A stretch of 64,000 nucleotides of DNA from Sphaerimonospora sp050942215 (GCF_050942215.1 NZ_CP192056.1:5518001-5582000); one strand, 5' to 3'; shown: positions 25,550 to 34,574, numbered from the stretch's first letter. Numbers and translations are program-made. The notes: a model not told the origin generated them from the letters alone.

Positions 25550-27001
25550 CTAGTCGGCCGCTTCCTCCACGTCCCCGGCGGTGATCGCACGCCGGGCGGC
25601 TTCCGCGGAGGCGGTGCCGGCCCGCCGGCGGGACACCCACCCTTCAATATTGCGCTGCCGGCCGCGTGCCACCGCCATGGCCCCAGGCGGGACATCCACG
25701 GTGATCACGGAACCGGCCGCGGTGTAGGCGCCGTCGCCGATCTTCACGGGCGCGATGAGCATGGTGTCACTGCCCACCCGCACGTGATCGCCCACCACCG
25801 TGTGATGCTTGGCGACTCCGTCGTAGTTCACGAAGACGCAGGCCGCCCCGATGTTGGAACCGGTGCCGATGGTGGCGTCTCCGACATAGGTCAGGTGGGG
25901 GATCTTGGAGCCCTCGCCGACCGTCGCGTTCTTGGTCTCGACGTACGCGCCGATCTTGCTCTTGCGGCGGAGCACGGTGCCCGGGCGCAGATAGGCGAAG
26001 GGGCCGACGAGCGCCTCTGGCCCGATCTCCGCGCCGTCGCAGACCGCGTTGCGCACGACCGCGTCCGCCCCGACGACGGTGTCGGTCAGCGTGCTGTCCG
26101 GACCGATCACCGCGCCGGAGGCGACCCTCGTCGCGCCCCTGAGGTGGGTGCCCGGGTGGATCACCGCGTCGGGCTCCAGCGTCACGTCCGCGTCGATCCA
26201 CGTGGCGGCGGGGTCGACGATGGTGACCCCGGCCAGCATGTGCCTTCTCAGGATGCGCTCGCCCAGCACGCGCCGGGCGAAGGCGAGTTGCACGCGGTCG
26301 TTGACGCCCTCGACCTCGACATGGTCAGCGGCGATGTGGGCGCCGACCCGGTGACCGTCCCTTCTCAGGATGGCCAGCACATCGGTGAGGTATTCCTCAC
26401 CCTGGGCGTTGGCCGCGCCGACACGCCGCACGGCCTCGGCCAGCAGCGCGCCGTCGAACGCGTAGACGCCCGAGTTCATCTCCCGGATCACCCGCTGCTC
26501 GGGGGTCGCGTCCCGGTCTTCGACGATCTCGAGTACGGCGCCGTCCGCGTCACGGACGATCCGGCCATATCCGCTTGGATCGGGCACCTCCGCGGTGAGG
26601 ACCGTGACCGCGTTGCCCTCCTCCGTGTGCCGGTCGAGCAGGGCGGCGAGTGTCTCGGTACGCAGCAGCGGCGTGTCGCCGTACGTCACGAGGACGGTCC
26701 CGGTGATCGGCCCCACCGCCTCCAGGACGGTCCGTACGGCATGGCCTGTGCCGTTCTGCTTCTCCTGGACGACGGTCGCCGCGTCCGGCGACGTGACCCC
26801 GAGGTGGGCCGCCACCCGCTCGCGCTCGTGGCCGACGACGACGATCAGCCGCTGCGGAGCGAGCCCCCTGGCCGCGACGAGCATGTGGTCCACGAGCGCG
26901 CGACCGCAGATCTCGTGGAGGACCTTGGGTGTTTTCGATTTCATCCGGGTGCCCTCGCCCGCTGCGAGGACGATGACTGCGGCCGGGCCCGGCACACTCA
27001 C
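25550..27001 (-). CDS. glmU: Bifunctional UDP-GlcNAc pyrophosphorylase/GlcN-1-P acetyltransferase
   Basis: This 483-residue enzyme makes UDP-N-acetylglucosamine for peptidoglycan. The N-terminal nucleotidyltransferase motif LAAGEGTRMKSKTPKVLH is at the start, and a left-handed beta-helix with hexapeptide repeats fills the C-terminal half, with the acetyltransferase region PFAYLRPGTVL and NYDGVAKHHT. GTG 27001 is chosen as start because GAGGGAG lies 8 bp upstream and the protein then begins just before the catalytic motif. Upstream lies tRNA-Gln, the common actinobacterial arrangement. Confidence 0.95.
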   Translation of the reverse strand: MSVPGPAAVIVLAAGEGTRMKSKTPKVLHEICGRALVDHMLVAARGLAPQRLIVVVGHERERVAAHLGVTSPDAATVVQEKQNGTGHAVRTVLEAVGPITGTVLVTYGDTPLLRTETLAALLDRHTEEGNAVTVLTAEVPDPSGYGRIVRDADGAVLEIVEDRDATPEQRVIREMNSGVYAFDGALLAEAVRRVGAANAQGEEYLTDVLAILRRDGHRVGAHIAADHVEVEGVNDRVQLAFARRVLGERILRRHMLAGVTIVDPAATWIDADVTLEPDAVIHPGTHLRGATRVASGAVIGPDSTLTDTVVGADAVVRNAVCDGAEIGPEALVGPFAYLRPGTVLRRKSKIGAYVETKNATVGEGSKIPHLTYVGDATIGTGSNIGAACVFVNYDGVAKHHTVVGDHVRVGSDTMLIAPVKIGDGAYTAAGSVITVDVPPGAMAVARGRQRNIEGWVSRRRAGTASAEAARRAITAGDVEEAAD

Positions 27002-27205
27002 GGACTGAGCTCCCTCGGCATCGCGGCTAAAACGAGTCGGAACGCCTCCCGCGCGCCCATTGCGGGACATCCACACGGTCATCCGTCCGACAAGGTCAAA
27101 GCTTACCGCCCACGTCCCGGAGCCGATCCAGGCCTCCCCCGGCCGGCACCCGGGAGGACCGAGCCAGGCGCCTGGGGAGGGCCGAGTCGCGCACCCGTTT
27201 CACAG

Positions 27206-27276
27206 CTCCCGGGGGAGGATTCGAACCTCCGTTGACAGAACCAAAATCTGTAGTCTTGCCCCTAGACGACCCGGGA
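27206..27276 (-). tRNA. tRNA-Gln (anticodon UUG)
   Basis: This 71-nt cloverleaf has acceptor arms TCCCGGG/CCCGGGA, discriminator G, anticodon stem ACAGA/TCTGT enclosing TTTTGGT (anticodon TTG), and a T-arm with GGTTCGAATCC. CCA is not encoded. Confidence 0.95.
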
Positions 27277-27631
27277 TGGATCCTTAAATTCCAATTGTCC
27301 GGATTCTCGCATCGGCCGGAATCCGACCTCAAGGATACAGAGCCCACCTCCTCTTCGGCGCACCGAATCACGACGACACGGACCGTGGCGCGACCCCCCT
27401 GCCCCGATCACGCCCGGCGGAAGATCGTGCTCGAACGCCGAATCTCGACCACGCACCGCGAGCGAGTGACTACAAAGGACGCGAATCAGGGCCCGACCCG
27501 CATATGCCGCACCCCGCGGGGAAGGGAGCGTCACTTAGCAGACGGCCGCCCATGATGCAAGGCATGGAGTCACCACCAGATGCATGCGCGAGCGTCACCT
27601 ATCCAACATTCGCCCTTGGCCCCGCCTAACT

Positions 27632-27658
27632 TACGATGGCGTAGGTTACGGTTGCGTA
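27632..27658. promoter_or_regulatory. Two tandem TACG-N4-CGTA operators before the desaturase
   Basis: TACGATGGCGTA (27632-27643) and TACGGTTGCGTA (27647-27658) are matching inverted repeats offset by 15 bp, 36 bp before the desaturase start. This is typical of TetR-family control of lipid genes; the TetR gene just downstream is the natural candidate. The rest of the 417-bp spacer after tRNA-Gln shows nothing else. Confidence 0.6.
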
Positions 27659-27693
27659 GCCAGTCATTCGTCGCGATAGCCGTGAGGTAGCCC

Positions 27694-28632
27694 ATGACCG
27701 TACTGACCGAGCGCCCATCTCCACAGCCGAAGCCGGAATTCGAGGCCGCGAAAAAGACGAAAACCGAGCTGATCGTCTTCGGCATCGTCGTCGGGGCGCC
27801 CATTGTCGCAGTGATCGCCGCCGTGCCGTTCGCCTGGGGGTGGGGCCTGGGCTGGACGGATGTGGCGATCGCCCTCACGTTCTACATCGTCACCGGACTG
27901 GGTGTCACGGTCGGTTTCCACCGCTACTTCACGCACGGTTCGTTCAAGGCGAAGCGGTCCATGAAGGTCGCGCTGGGCATCGCCGGCAGTCTCTCGCTGG
28001 AAATGTCCGTGCTCGACTGGGTCGCCACCCACCGCAAGCACCACAAGTTCTCCGACAAGGACGGCGACCCGCACTCCCCCTGGCGCTTCGGCACCGGCAT
28101 CAAGGCGATGGCCAAGGGCCTTCTCTACGCGCACTGCGGCTGGCTGTTCGAGGCCGAGCGCACCAACCGGGCCAAGTACGCGCCGGATCTGATGAAGGAC
28201 CCGGACGTGATGAAGCTGCACAAGTGGTTCCCCGCGCTGGCGGCGACCTCGGTGCTGCTCCCCGCCGTCCTGGGCGGCCTGCTCACCTGGTCCTGGCAGG
28301 GCATGCTCACGGCGTTCTTCTGGGGGACACTGATCCGGATCGGACTGCTGCACCACGTCACCTGGTCGATCAACTCGATCTGCCACGTCTTCGGCGACGA
28401 GGCGTTCGAGGTTCGGGACAAGTCGCGCAACGTGTGGTGGCTGGCGATCCCGTCGTTCGGCGAGTCCTGGCACAACCTGCACCACTCCGACCCGACCTGT
28501 GCCCGTCACGGCGTGCTCAAGGGACAGATCGACCTGAGCGCCGGCCTGATCCGCTGGTTCGAGAAGGCAGGCTGGGTATACGACGTGCGCTGGCCGAATG
28601 CGGAGCGCCTGGCGGCGAAACGGCTCGGTTGA
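27694..28632 (+). CDS. Acyl-CoA desaturase (delta-9 type membrane di-iron enzyme)
   Basis: This 312-residue membrane desaturase introduces a double bond into fatty acyl chains using O2 and reduced ferredoxin or cytochrome. The three His boxes are complete: HRYFTH, HRKHHKFSD and HNLHHSDP. An added HHVTW-type His (GLLHHVTWSINS) also fits the di-iron site. Two pairs of transmembrane helices are visible (for example FGIVVGAPIVAVIAAVPFAWG and WTDVAIALTFYIVTGLGVTVG). The ATG follows GAGGTAGCCC. A TetR gene follows 142 bp later on the same strand, and twin operator-like boxes precede the gene, so membrane fluidity control is likely. Confidence 0.92.
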   Translation: MTVLTERPSPQPKPEFEAAKKTKTELIVFGIVVGAPIVAVIAAVPFAWGWGLGWTDVAIALTFYIVTGLGVTVGFHRYFTHGSFKAKRSMKVALGIAGSLSLEMSVLDWVATHRKHHKFSDKDGDPHSPWRFGTGIKAMAKGLLYAHCGWLFEAERTNRAKYAPDLMKDPDVMKLHKWFPALAATSVLLPAVLGGLLTWSWQGMLTAFFWGTLIRIGLLHHVTWSINSICHVFGDEAFEVRDKSRNVWWLAIPSFGESWHNLHHSDPTCARHGVLKGQIDLSAGLIRWFEKAGWVYDVRWPNAERLAAKRLG

Positions 28633-28774
28633 CCGCTCTGCGGGCCCCGGCACCGCAGGGGAGCCCGGCGGACGGGAGTGAGACGGCGGGTTCCTCCCGG
28701 CGCACTTCCGGCCCGTAGGTCCGATTCCCCTGCGGCCGCCCGCCGACCGGCTCCGCGCGAGAGGACACGTCATT

Positions 28775-29707
28775 ATGGAACCCGTGAGCGAATCCTCCCG
28801 GACCCGAAAACGCATGACCGGCGCGGAGCGACGCGAGCAGCTGATCCAGATCGGCCGGGCCCTTTTCGCGGAGAAGGGCTTCGACGGCACCTCCGTCGAG
28901 GAGATCGCGGCCAACGCCAAGGTCTCCAAGCCCGTCGTCTACGAACACTTCGGCGGCAAGGAAGGCATCTACGCGGTGGTCATCGACCGCGAGATGCAGA
29001 GGTTACTCAGCCTGGTCACCCAGGCACTGTCGGCGTCGCACGCGCTGGTGAAGCTGGAGCGCGCCGCGCTCGCGCTCCTGCAGTACATCGAGGAGAGCAG
29101 CGAGGGATTCCGCATCCTGGTGCGCGACTCGCACGCCGCCTCCGGGACGGGGACCTTCGCGAGCCTGATAAGCGATATCGCGAGCCAGGTCGAGGACGTG
29201 CTGGCCGACGAGTTCAGGGAGCGCGGCTACGACCCCGATCTCGCTCCCATGTACGCCCAGATGCTCGTCGGAATGACGGCGCTGACCGGCCAGTGGTGGC
29301 TCGACGTACGCGAACCGCACCGCGAGGAGGTCGCGGCCCACCTGGTCAACCTCTCGTGGCACGGCCTCACCGGTCTCGATCCGAATCCGGCCCTCAGCCC
29401 CGGATCGCGCGGCCTCGTGCTCGCCTCGGCTTCGGAGGTCCGTACGGCCCGGCCGAGCGAACGCGAGCTCAAGGAGCTGGAGAAGGCCCGGGAACGCAAG
29501 CTCAAGAAACAGGAGAAGCTCCGCCGCGAGCGGGAGAAGCAGCGCGAGCGCGAGCTCAAGGAGCAGCAGAAGGCACTGCGCGAGCAGGAGAAGCTCCGCG
29601 AGCGGGAGCAGCGTGAGCGGGCCAGGCATCGCGAGCGCGAGCAGCGGCGCGAGCAGGAGAAGCGCGAGCAGGAGAAGAACCACCCGAAACCGGTCAGACC
29701 ACTCTGA
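28775..29707 (+). CDS. TetR family regulator with long charged C-terminal helix
   Basis: This 310-residue protein is far longer than the usual 190-220. Residues 15-65 are the TetR HTH (RREQLIQIGRALFAEKGFDG and VEEIAANAKVSKPVVYEHFG). Residues 66-215 are the ligand-binding dimer domain. After about residue 225 comes an 80-residue stretch of almost only Arg, Lys, Glu and Gln with a REREK-type pattern (KKQEKLRREREKQRERELKE), predicted to be a single long charged helix. It lacks heptad hydrophobics, so it is not a classical coiled coil. It probably regulates the upstream desaturase. The start has no strong RBS; an ATG later, at MTGAERREQL, is possible. Confidence 0.85.
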   Translation: MEPVSESSRTRKRMTGAERREQLIQIGRALFAEKGFDGTSVEEIAANAKVSKPVVYEHFGGKEGIYAVVIDREMQRLLSLVTQALSASHALVKLERAALALLQYIEESSEGFRILVRDSHAASGTGTFASLISDIASQVEDVLADEFRERGYDPDLAPMYAQMLVGMTALTGQWWLDVREPHREEVAAHLVNLSWHGLTGLDPNPALSPGSRGLVLASASEVRTARPSERELKELEKARERKLKKQEKLRREREKQRERELKEQQKALREQEKLREREQRERARHREREQRREQEKREQEKNHPKPVRPL

Positions 29708-29930
29708 ACCGATCAGGACCCTTCCGCGTCCGATCCTGCCGAGCCGGATGAACTTTCTCAGCCCGATCAGCCCCGCTCGACCGGTGCCGGGTGGCCGTTC
29801 GAGGGCGCCCTCCGGCGAAGATCCGCAGGAGGGGGAACGGTGTGCCGTACGGCTGCCGCGGACGGCGTGGACTTCCCCGCTCGTCGTGCACCGCCCCGGA
29901 AAGTTCGAAGCGCCACATATTTTCTGGGAT

Positions 29931-29946
29931 ATCTCGACATCAAGAC
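29931..29946. promoter_or_regulatory. MarR-type operator upstream of the second marR gene
   Basis: TCTCGA-CA-TCAAGA (29932-29945) is one mismatch from a perfect palindrome and matches the well-known TCTTGA-type MarR operator. It ends 16 bp before the MarR start, which indicates autorepression. Confidence 0.6.
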
Positions 29947-29961
29947 AGCTAGACTCTGTGC

Positions 29962-30510
29962 ATGACCTTCTCGAGGCCCGCCGAGGACGAGGTTGACCGG
30001 CTGGTCGCGGCTTGGCGACAGGAGCGGCCCGATCTGGACGTCTCCCCACTCGAGGTGCTGAGCCGGGTGTCCCGGCTGAGCCGGCATCTCGAACGCGAGC
30101 GCCGCGCCGCCTTCGCCGGGCAAGACATGGAGTCATGGGAGTTCGACGTGCTGACGGCGCTGCGCCGCGCGGGGAAGCCGTACGAGCTCAGCCCCGGAGC
30201 GTTGCTGCGCGCCACGCTCGTCACCTCCGGGACGATGACGAACCGCATAGACCGTCTGGTCGCCGCCGGACTGGTCACCCGGAACCCGGACCCGGAGGAT
30301 CGGCGCGGCGTGCTGGTGCGCCTGACCGAGGCAGGACTCGCCCAGGTCGACGCCGCCTTCACCGACCTGCTGCGCCGGGAACACGAGCTCCTGGTCGGCC
30401 TGGAGCAGGAGGAACGGCAGGCCCTCGCCGGACTGCTGCGCACGCTGCTCGTGCCCTTCGACGCCTCCGCCGACAACGGCGGAGCCCATCCGTCATCCGG
30501 CCGCGCCTGA
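29962..30510 (+). CDS. MarR family transcriptional regulator
   Basis: This 182-residue winged-helix protein has its recognition helix region in LLRATLVTSGTMTNRIDRLVAAGLV, with the wing DRRGVLVRLTEAG. Overall sequence is close to the MarR at 9765-10265 (shared VSRLSR, WEFDVL and RRxGxPYEL motifs), so the two are paralogs. No divergent partner exists here; upstream is the TetR gene in the same direction and downstream the secreted-protein array begins. Apart from its own promoter its targets are unknown. Confidence 0.9.
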   Translation: MTFSRPAEDEVDRLVAAWRQERPDLDVSPLEVLSRVSRLSRHLERERRAAFAGQDMESWEFDVLTALRRAGKPYELSPGALLRATLVTSGTMTNRIDRLVAAGLVTRNPDPEDRRGVLVRLTEAGLAQVDAAFTDLLRREHELLVGLEQEERQALAGLLRTLLVPFDASADNGGAHPSSGRA

Positions 30511-30607
30511 CGCTCCCGTCCCGCCGCCGGGCCAGGCCCTGACGGTCGGCCGGTTCCCTCGCGGAGACCCCCTCGGACGTGTCGAGCCACACGTTCACGC
30601 CATGGTC

Positions 30608-30631
30608 CCTGTGTGATTTATGTCACACAGG
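30608..30631. promoter_or_regulatory. CRP-like palindrome, array gene 1
   Basis: The core TGTGA-N6-TCACA occupies 30612-30627, with perfect 9-bp arms (CCTGTGTGA and its complement) spanning 30608-30631. It is 173 bp upstream of the -10-like box of array gene 1. Confidence 0.7.
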
Positions 30632-30800
30632 AATGGGATCGCTCCCTCACGCTGGGTGAAACGCCGTCGGCCGTAATGCCGCGTGATCAGCAAAGACGCC
30701 GGGACGCCATCGCGACCGCCGGAGACACACCCGGAGGTGTAAGTTTCGGTCAACCCAAAATTAGACCAAAAAATGCGTAATCGCCGCCTGATCTCTCGGC

Positions 30801-30873
30801 TAGCTTTCTAGTCATTCCTTTACTGACGAATGGGGCGCAAGTGACGCCTCACGACAGACCAGGGAGATCTTCC
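30801..30873 (+). promoter_or_regulatory. Promoter and conserved leader, array gene 1
   Basis: A -10-like TAGCTT at 30801-30806 is followed by the conserved leader block TTCCTTTACTGACG. A GGGGCG/CGCCTC hairpin comes next, then the RBS AGGGAGA. The block recurs before all six array genes. Confidence 0.6.
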
Positions 30874-32544
30874 TTGAAGCACACACTCGCTTTCGGCGGC
30901 GTCATCGCCACCGCCGGCCTGCTGGCCGCCGGTCTCGCCGCCACCCCCGCGCAGGCCGCGGGGGACTCTGTACCGTCGGTCATCCTCGCCAACACCAACG
31001 AGGCCGCTCGCCAGGTGGCCACGTTCTGGTACGCGGAGAACGCGGCACAGCTGATCGCGGCCACGCCGTACGGCGTGGAGACCAAGGTCTCCGCCAAGCA
31101 CGTGTCGGGGGGCGGTCCGTCCGCGGACACCAAGCCGGGTGTGGTTCCGGCGATCGGCGACGAGAAGAAGGCCGCGAGCAAGTCGAAGAACGTCAACCTG
31201 CCCAAGACCACGGGCAAGGTGTTCTTCATCGGCGCGGACAAGAGGCCGCACTGGTGCTCGGCCACCTCGGTGCAGTCGCAGTACCGCAACCTGGTCGCCA
31301 CGGCCGGGCACTGCGTGTACGACACCGAGTCCAACAAGGCCACCCTCGACAAGTGGGTCTTCATCCCCGGTTACTACCAGGGCAAGACCCCGTGGGGCAT
31401 CTACGTGGGTAAGCAGGCCTTCACCCACTACGACTTCGACGTCTACGAGGACGGCGACCGCGACTACGCGTTCGTGACGGTCTACAACGGTGTCATGCCC
31501 ACCGTGGTCCGGCATGACGGTCGCAACCGTGGCAAGGACCACGACCATCGGGGTAAGAACGACAAGCGTCACGACGACCGCGAGTGGAAGAACGACCGCG
31601 GGCGTCACGACGACCACTCGAAGGTCCGTCAGGTCAGCGTTCGCGAGTTCCAGCGCCTCAACGGGAATCGCGATCTGACCGGCAACGGCCCCTGGGCGAA
31701 CGGCACGGGCGCCTCCACCCAGGAGATCAGCGAGAAGCACTACCAGGGCAACCGCGACTGGTACGTGAGCCGCGACGGCAAGACCCTCTACTTCAAGAAG
31801 AAGGTCAGGGACGGCCGCGACCACGACGGACCCGGCAGGCACGACGGACCGGGCAGGCACGACGGACCGGGCAGGCACGACGGACCCGGCGGGCACGACT
31901 GGAAGAAGAGGGACGCGACTCCGACCGCGCTCTCCTCACCGACTCCGACCCCGACTCCCACCCCGACCCCGACGAGGTCGGCGGTCTCGTCCCAGTTCCA
32001 CGGGGACCAGGGCCAGGACAAGGGCAAGGACCGCTACAAGTACTACAAGCGGACCTTCTGGGCGAAGTCCAAGCACCACGGTCACAGCAAGCCCAAGCCG
32101 CGCGTGACGGTCGTCCTGAAGGACGCCGGTCGTCTCGGCGACAACGTGGGTGGTCAGGGCCTGGCCTACAACCAGAAGATCGGTGCGAACGTCTTCGTGT
32201 TCGGCTACCCGAGCGGGTCGCACCCGGACGGCAACTACGCCTACACCGGCCACACGCTCAAGTGGTCGTACGGCAAGACCTTCGCCGCGCAGGTCCCCGC
32301 CATCAAGGGCGAGGAACTGGTCGGAGTCAAGTCGTCCTTCACCGGTGAGGGCTCGATCGGCTCGTCCTGGCTGCTCCAGTACAAGAGCGCCAAGCGTGTC
32401 GGTTACCTGAACGGTGTGACGATCGGCATCGCCGACACCGACAAGAACCACCGCATCGACACCAGCATCTCGCCGTACTTCGACGGTGAGACCTACGGCG
32501 TCTACAAGGCCGCGGCCGCCCTCTGGTCCGGCAAGATCGTCTGA
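30874..32544 (+). CDS. Array gene 1: secreted degenerate trypsin-like protein with His/Asp-rich core
   Basis: This 556-residue product from TTG 30874 has a signal peptide (cleavage after AQA, residue 28) and an N-terminal module shared by the whole array (NTNEAARQVATFWYAENAAQ). The trypsin-like fold follows: PHWCSATSVQSQYRNLVATAGHC holds catalytic-type His146 and the Cys pair, and DGDRDYAFV holds Asp197. The C-terminal module GYPSG...FTGEGSIGSSWLL has Ile where trypsin-like relatives have the nucleophilic Ser of GxSGG. Between them lies a core of about 205 residues, rich in His, Asp, Arg and Gly, with four DGPGRH repeats and a (PT)n linker. A longer GTG start (30841) would disrupt the signal peptide. 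Confidence 0.82.
   Translation: MKHTLAFGGVIATAGLLAAGLAATPAQAAGDSVPSVILANTNEAARQVATFWYAENAAQLIAATPYGVETKVSAKHVSGGGPSADTKPGVVPAIGDEKKAASKSKNVNLPKTTGKVFFIGADKRPHWCSATSVQSQYRNLVATAGHCVYDTESNKATLDKWVFIPGYYQGKTPWGIYVGKQAFTHYDFDVYEDGDRDYAFVTVYNGVMPTVVRHDGRNRGKDHDHRGKNDKRHDDREWKNDRGRHDDHSKVRQVSVREFQRLNGNRDLTGNGPWANGTGASTQEISEKHYQGNRDWYVSRDGKTLYFKKKVRDGRDHDGPGRHDGPGRHDGPGRHDGPGGHDWKKRDATPTALSSPTPTPTPTPTPTRSAVSSQFHGDQGQDKGKDRYKYYKRTFWAKSKHHGHSKPKPRVTVVLKDAGRLGDNVGGQGLAYNQKIGANVFVFGYPSGSHPDGNYAYTGHTLKWSYGKTFAAQVPAIKGEELVGVKSSFTGEGSIGSSWLLQYKSAKRVGYLNGVTIGIADTDKNHRIDTSISPYFDGETYGVYKAAAALWSGKIV
31825..31896 (+). repeat. Four 18-bp repeats in array gene 1
   Basis: Four tandem copies of an 18-bp unit (GACGGACCSGGCRGGCAC) encode Asp-Gly-Pro-Gly-(Arg/Gly)-His. 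A Pro-Thr repeat follows at about 31940-31975. Confidence 0.85.
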
Positions 32545-32568
32545 GGCACCGCCTCCTGACGAACCCAG

Positions 32569-32599
32569 AAAGGGCCCGGCCGTCCCGGCCGGGCCCTTT
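32569..32599 (+). terminator. Terminator, array gene 1
   Basis: A 13-bp perfect stem AAAGGGCCCGGCC (32569-32581) pairs with 32587-32599 across a 5-nt loop, 25 bp after the stop. Confidence 0.85.
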
Positions 32600-32670
32600 C
32601 CCGTGTCCCGGCCGAGCGATGCCGGCGAGATCAGACGTGGTTCAGGAGCACACCCGTTTCCTCGAACCTG

Positions 32671-32686
32671 TGTGATTCGCGTCACA
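32671..32686. promoter_or_regulatory. CRP-like palindrome, array gene 2
   Basis: TGTGA-N6-TCACA with spacer TTCGCG; arms extend to CTGTGTGA/TCACACAG (32668-32689). It lies 167 bp upstream of the -10 of array gene 2. Confidence 0.7.
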
Positions 32687-32853
32687 CAGACTGATGGATC
32701 GATCCACCACGCTCCGTGATCCAGTCGACAGGCTGCGGACGATGACCTGCAGAAACGGCACGAATCGCCGCTTTTTTCAAACGAGAGAGGAGAGACCGGA
32801 TATTCGTCGGTAAGCCGACACTCCGCCCTTACCTGATTTCCCCGTCATCCTCA

Positions 32854-32926
32854 TATAACGTGCTTCTCGTTCCTTACTGACGGATGGGGCGCAAGTGACG
32901 CCTCACGACAGACCAGGGAGACCCCC
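32854..32926 (+). promoter_or_regulatory. Promoter and conserved leader, array gene 2
   Basis: A -10 TATAAC at 32854-32859, the block GTTCCTTACTGACGG, the GGGGCG/CGCCTC hairpin and the RBS AGGGAGA precede the GTG start. From GGGGCGCAAG to the RBS the leader is the same as that of array genes 1 and 3. Confidence 0.6.
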
Positions 32927-34447
32927 GTGAAGCGCACCATTACCTTCGGTGGCATCGTCGCCGCCACCGGCCTGCTGGCCGCCGGTCTGGCCACGCCCGC
33001 CCAGGCCGCCGACGAGGTCGCCAAGGATGTTCTGGCCAACACCAACTATGCCGCCCAGCAGGTCGCCAAGTTCTGGTACGGCGAGAACAAGGCCAACCTG
33101 ATCAACGCCAAGCCGTACGCGGTGGAGACCAAGGTCGCCGCCAAGCACGTCTCCAGCGGTGGCCCGTCCGCCGACACCAAGCCCGGTGTGGTGCCGGCGA
33201 TCGGCGACGAGAAGAAGACCGCGAGCAAGTCGAAGAACGTCAACCTGCCCAAGACCTCGGGCAAGGTGTTCTTCATCGGCGCCGACAAGAAACCGCACTG
33301 GTGCTCGGCCACCTCGGTGCAGTCGCAGTACCGCAACCTGGTCGCCACGGCCGGGCACTGCGTGTACGACACCGAGTCCAACAAGGCCACCCTCGACAAG
33401 TGGGTCTTCATCCCGGGCTACTACCAGGGCAAGACCCCGTGGGGCATCTACGTCGGCAAGCAGGCCTTCACCCACTACGACTACGACGTCTACGAGGACG
33501 GCGACCGCAACTACGCGTTCGTCACCGTCTACAACGGCGTCCTGCCCACCGGAGCGGCCGTCTCCAAGGACCCGCTGACCTTCGAGACCAAGGCACTCGC
33601 CGAGAAGGCGAAGGCCGACATCGAGGCGAACAAGGAGAACGGGGCTTCCCGTCTCTGGATCGAACGCGTTGTCGACACCAAGAAGATCGGCCCCGACCCG
33701 GCCGGCTCCGAGGTCCAGAAGACCGACGTCACCCGCGCCGCTTTCAAGGCCGTCGGCAACAACGCGAGCAAGGGCTACCCGGCGGCCTACGCCCCGCACA
33801 CGGGTGTGAACCACCAGGAGTTCAAGGGCGACAACGCCAAGCAGGCATGGGAGGCCGCCAAGGCCGCCGCGAAGGCGGACGGCAACGGCGTCTCGGCCGA
33901 CGGCAAGGCGTACTTCTACACCGAGGGGTCGAAAAACCACAAGAAGTACTACAAGCACACCTACTGGATCGAGTACGACGTGGACTACGTGCTCCACGGC
34001 AGGGTCCTGTGGGTGGGCCTGAAGGACGTGGGCCGTCTGGGCGACAACGTGGGCGGTCAGGGCCTGGCCTACAACCAGAAGGTCGGCTCCAACGTCTTCG
34101 TGTTCGGCTACCCGAGCGGCGCGCACCCGGACGGCAACAACGCGTTCAACGGCAAGACCCTCAAGTGGAGCTACGGCAAGACCTTCGCCGCGCAGGTCCC
34201 CGCCATCAAGGCCGAGGAACTGGTCGGAGTCAAGTCGTCCTTCACCGGTGAGGGCTCGCTGGGCTCCGCCTGGCTGCTCAACTACAAGAGCGCCAAGCGG
34301 ATCGGTTACCTGAACGGTGTGACCATCGCGGTGGCCGACCGCGACGGCAACAAGCGCATCGACACCAGCCTCTCGCCGTACTTCGACGGTGAGACCTACG
34401 GCGTCTACAAGGCCGCGGCCGCCCTCTGGTCCGGCAAGATCGTCTGA
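32927..34447 (+). CDS. Array gene 2: secreted degenerate trypsin-like protein
   Basis: This 506-residue protein starts with GTG, with AGGGAGA upstream. The signal peptide ends near residue 28 (TPAQAADE). The fold residues are His144 in ATAGHC and Cys126/Cys145, which can form the usual disulfide. The catalytic Asp position is Asn195 (DGDRNYAFV), and the GxSGG Ser position is Leu445 (GEGSLGSAW). The core, about residues 208-365, is Ala/Lys rich (EKAKADIEANKENGASRLWI) and differs from the cores of neighbours except for its final DGKAYFYTEG and KYYKHTYW strand. Two of three catalytic residues being changed suggests a non-proteolytic role such as binding or inhibition. Confidence 0.82.
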   Translation: MKRTITFGGIVAATGLLAAGLATPAQAADEVAKDVLANTNYAAQQVAKFWYGENKANLINAKPYAVETKVAAKHVSSGGPSADTKPGVVPAIGDEKKTASKSKNVNLPKTSGKVFFIGADKKPHWCSATSVQSQYRNLVATAGHCVYDTESNKATLDKWVFIPGYYQGKTPWGIYVGKQAFTHYDYDVYEDGDRNYAFVTVYNGVLPTGAAVSKDPLTFETKALAEKAKADIEANKENGASRLWIERVVDTKKIGPDPAGSEVQKTDVTRAAFKAVGNNASKGYPAAYAPHTGVNHQEFKGDNAKQAWEAAKAAAKADGNGVSADGKAYFYTEGSKNHKKYYKHTYWIEYDVDYVLHGRVLWVGLKDVGRLGDNVGGQGLAYNQKVGSNVFVFGYPSGAHPDGNNAFNGKTLKWSYGKTFAAQVPAIKAEELVGVKSSFTGEGSLGSAWLLNYKSAKRIGYLNGVTIAVADRDGNKRIDTSLSPYFDGETYGVYKAAAALWSGKIV

Positions 34448-34471
34448 GGCACCGCCTCCTGACGACCCCAG

Positions 34472-34503
34472 AAAGGGCCCGGCTCTCCCCAGCCGGGCCC
34501 TTT
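34472..34503 (+). terminator. Terminator, array gene 2
   Basis: A 13-bp stem AAAGGGCCCGGCT (34472-34484) pairs with 34491-34503, 25 bp after the stop. Confidence 0.85.
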
Positions 34504-34574
34504 CCCGTGTCCCGGCCGAGCGATGCCGGCAAGTTCAGACGTAGTTGATGGGGACATCCGTTTCCTCGAACCTG

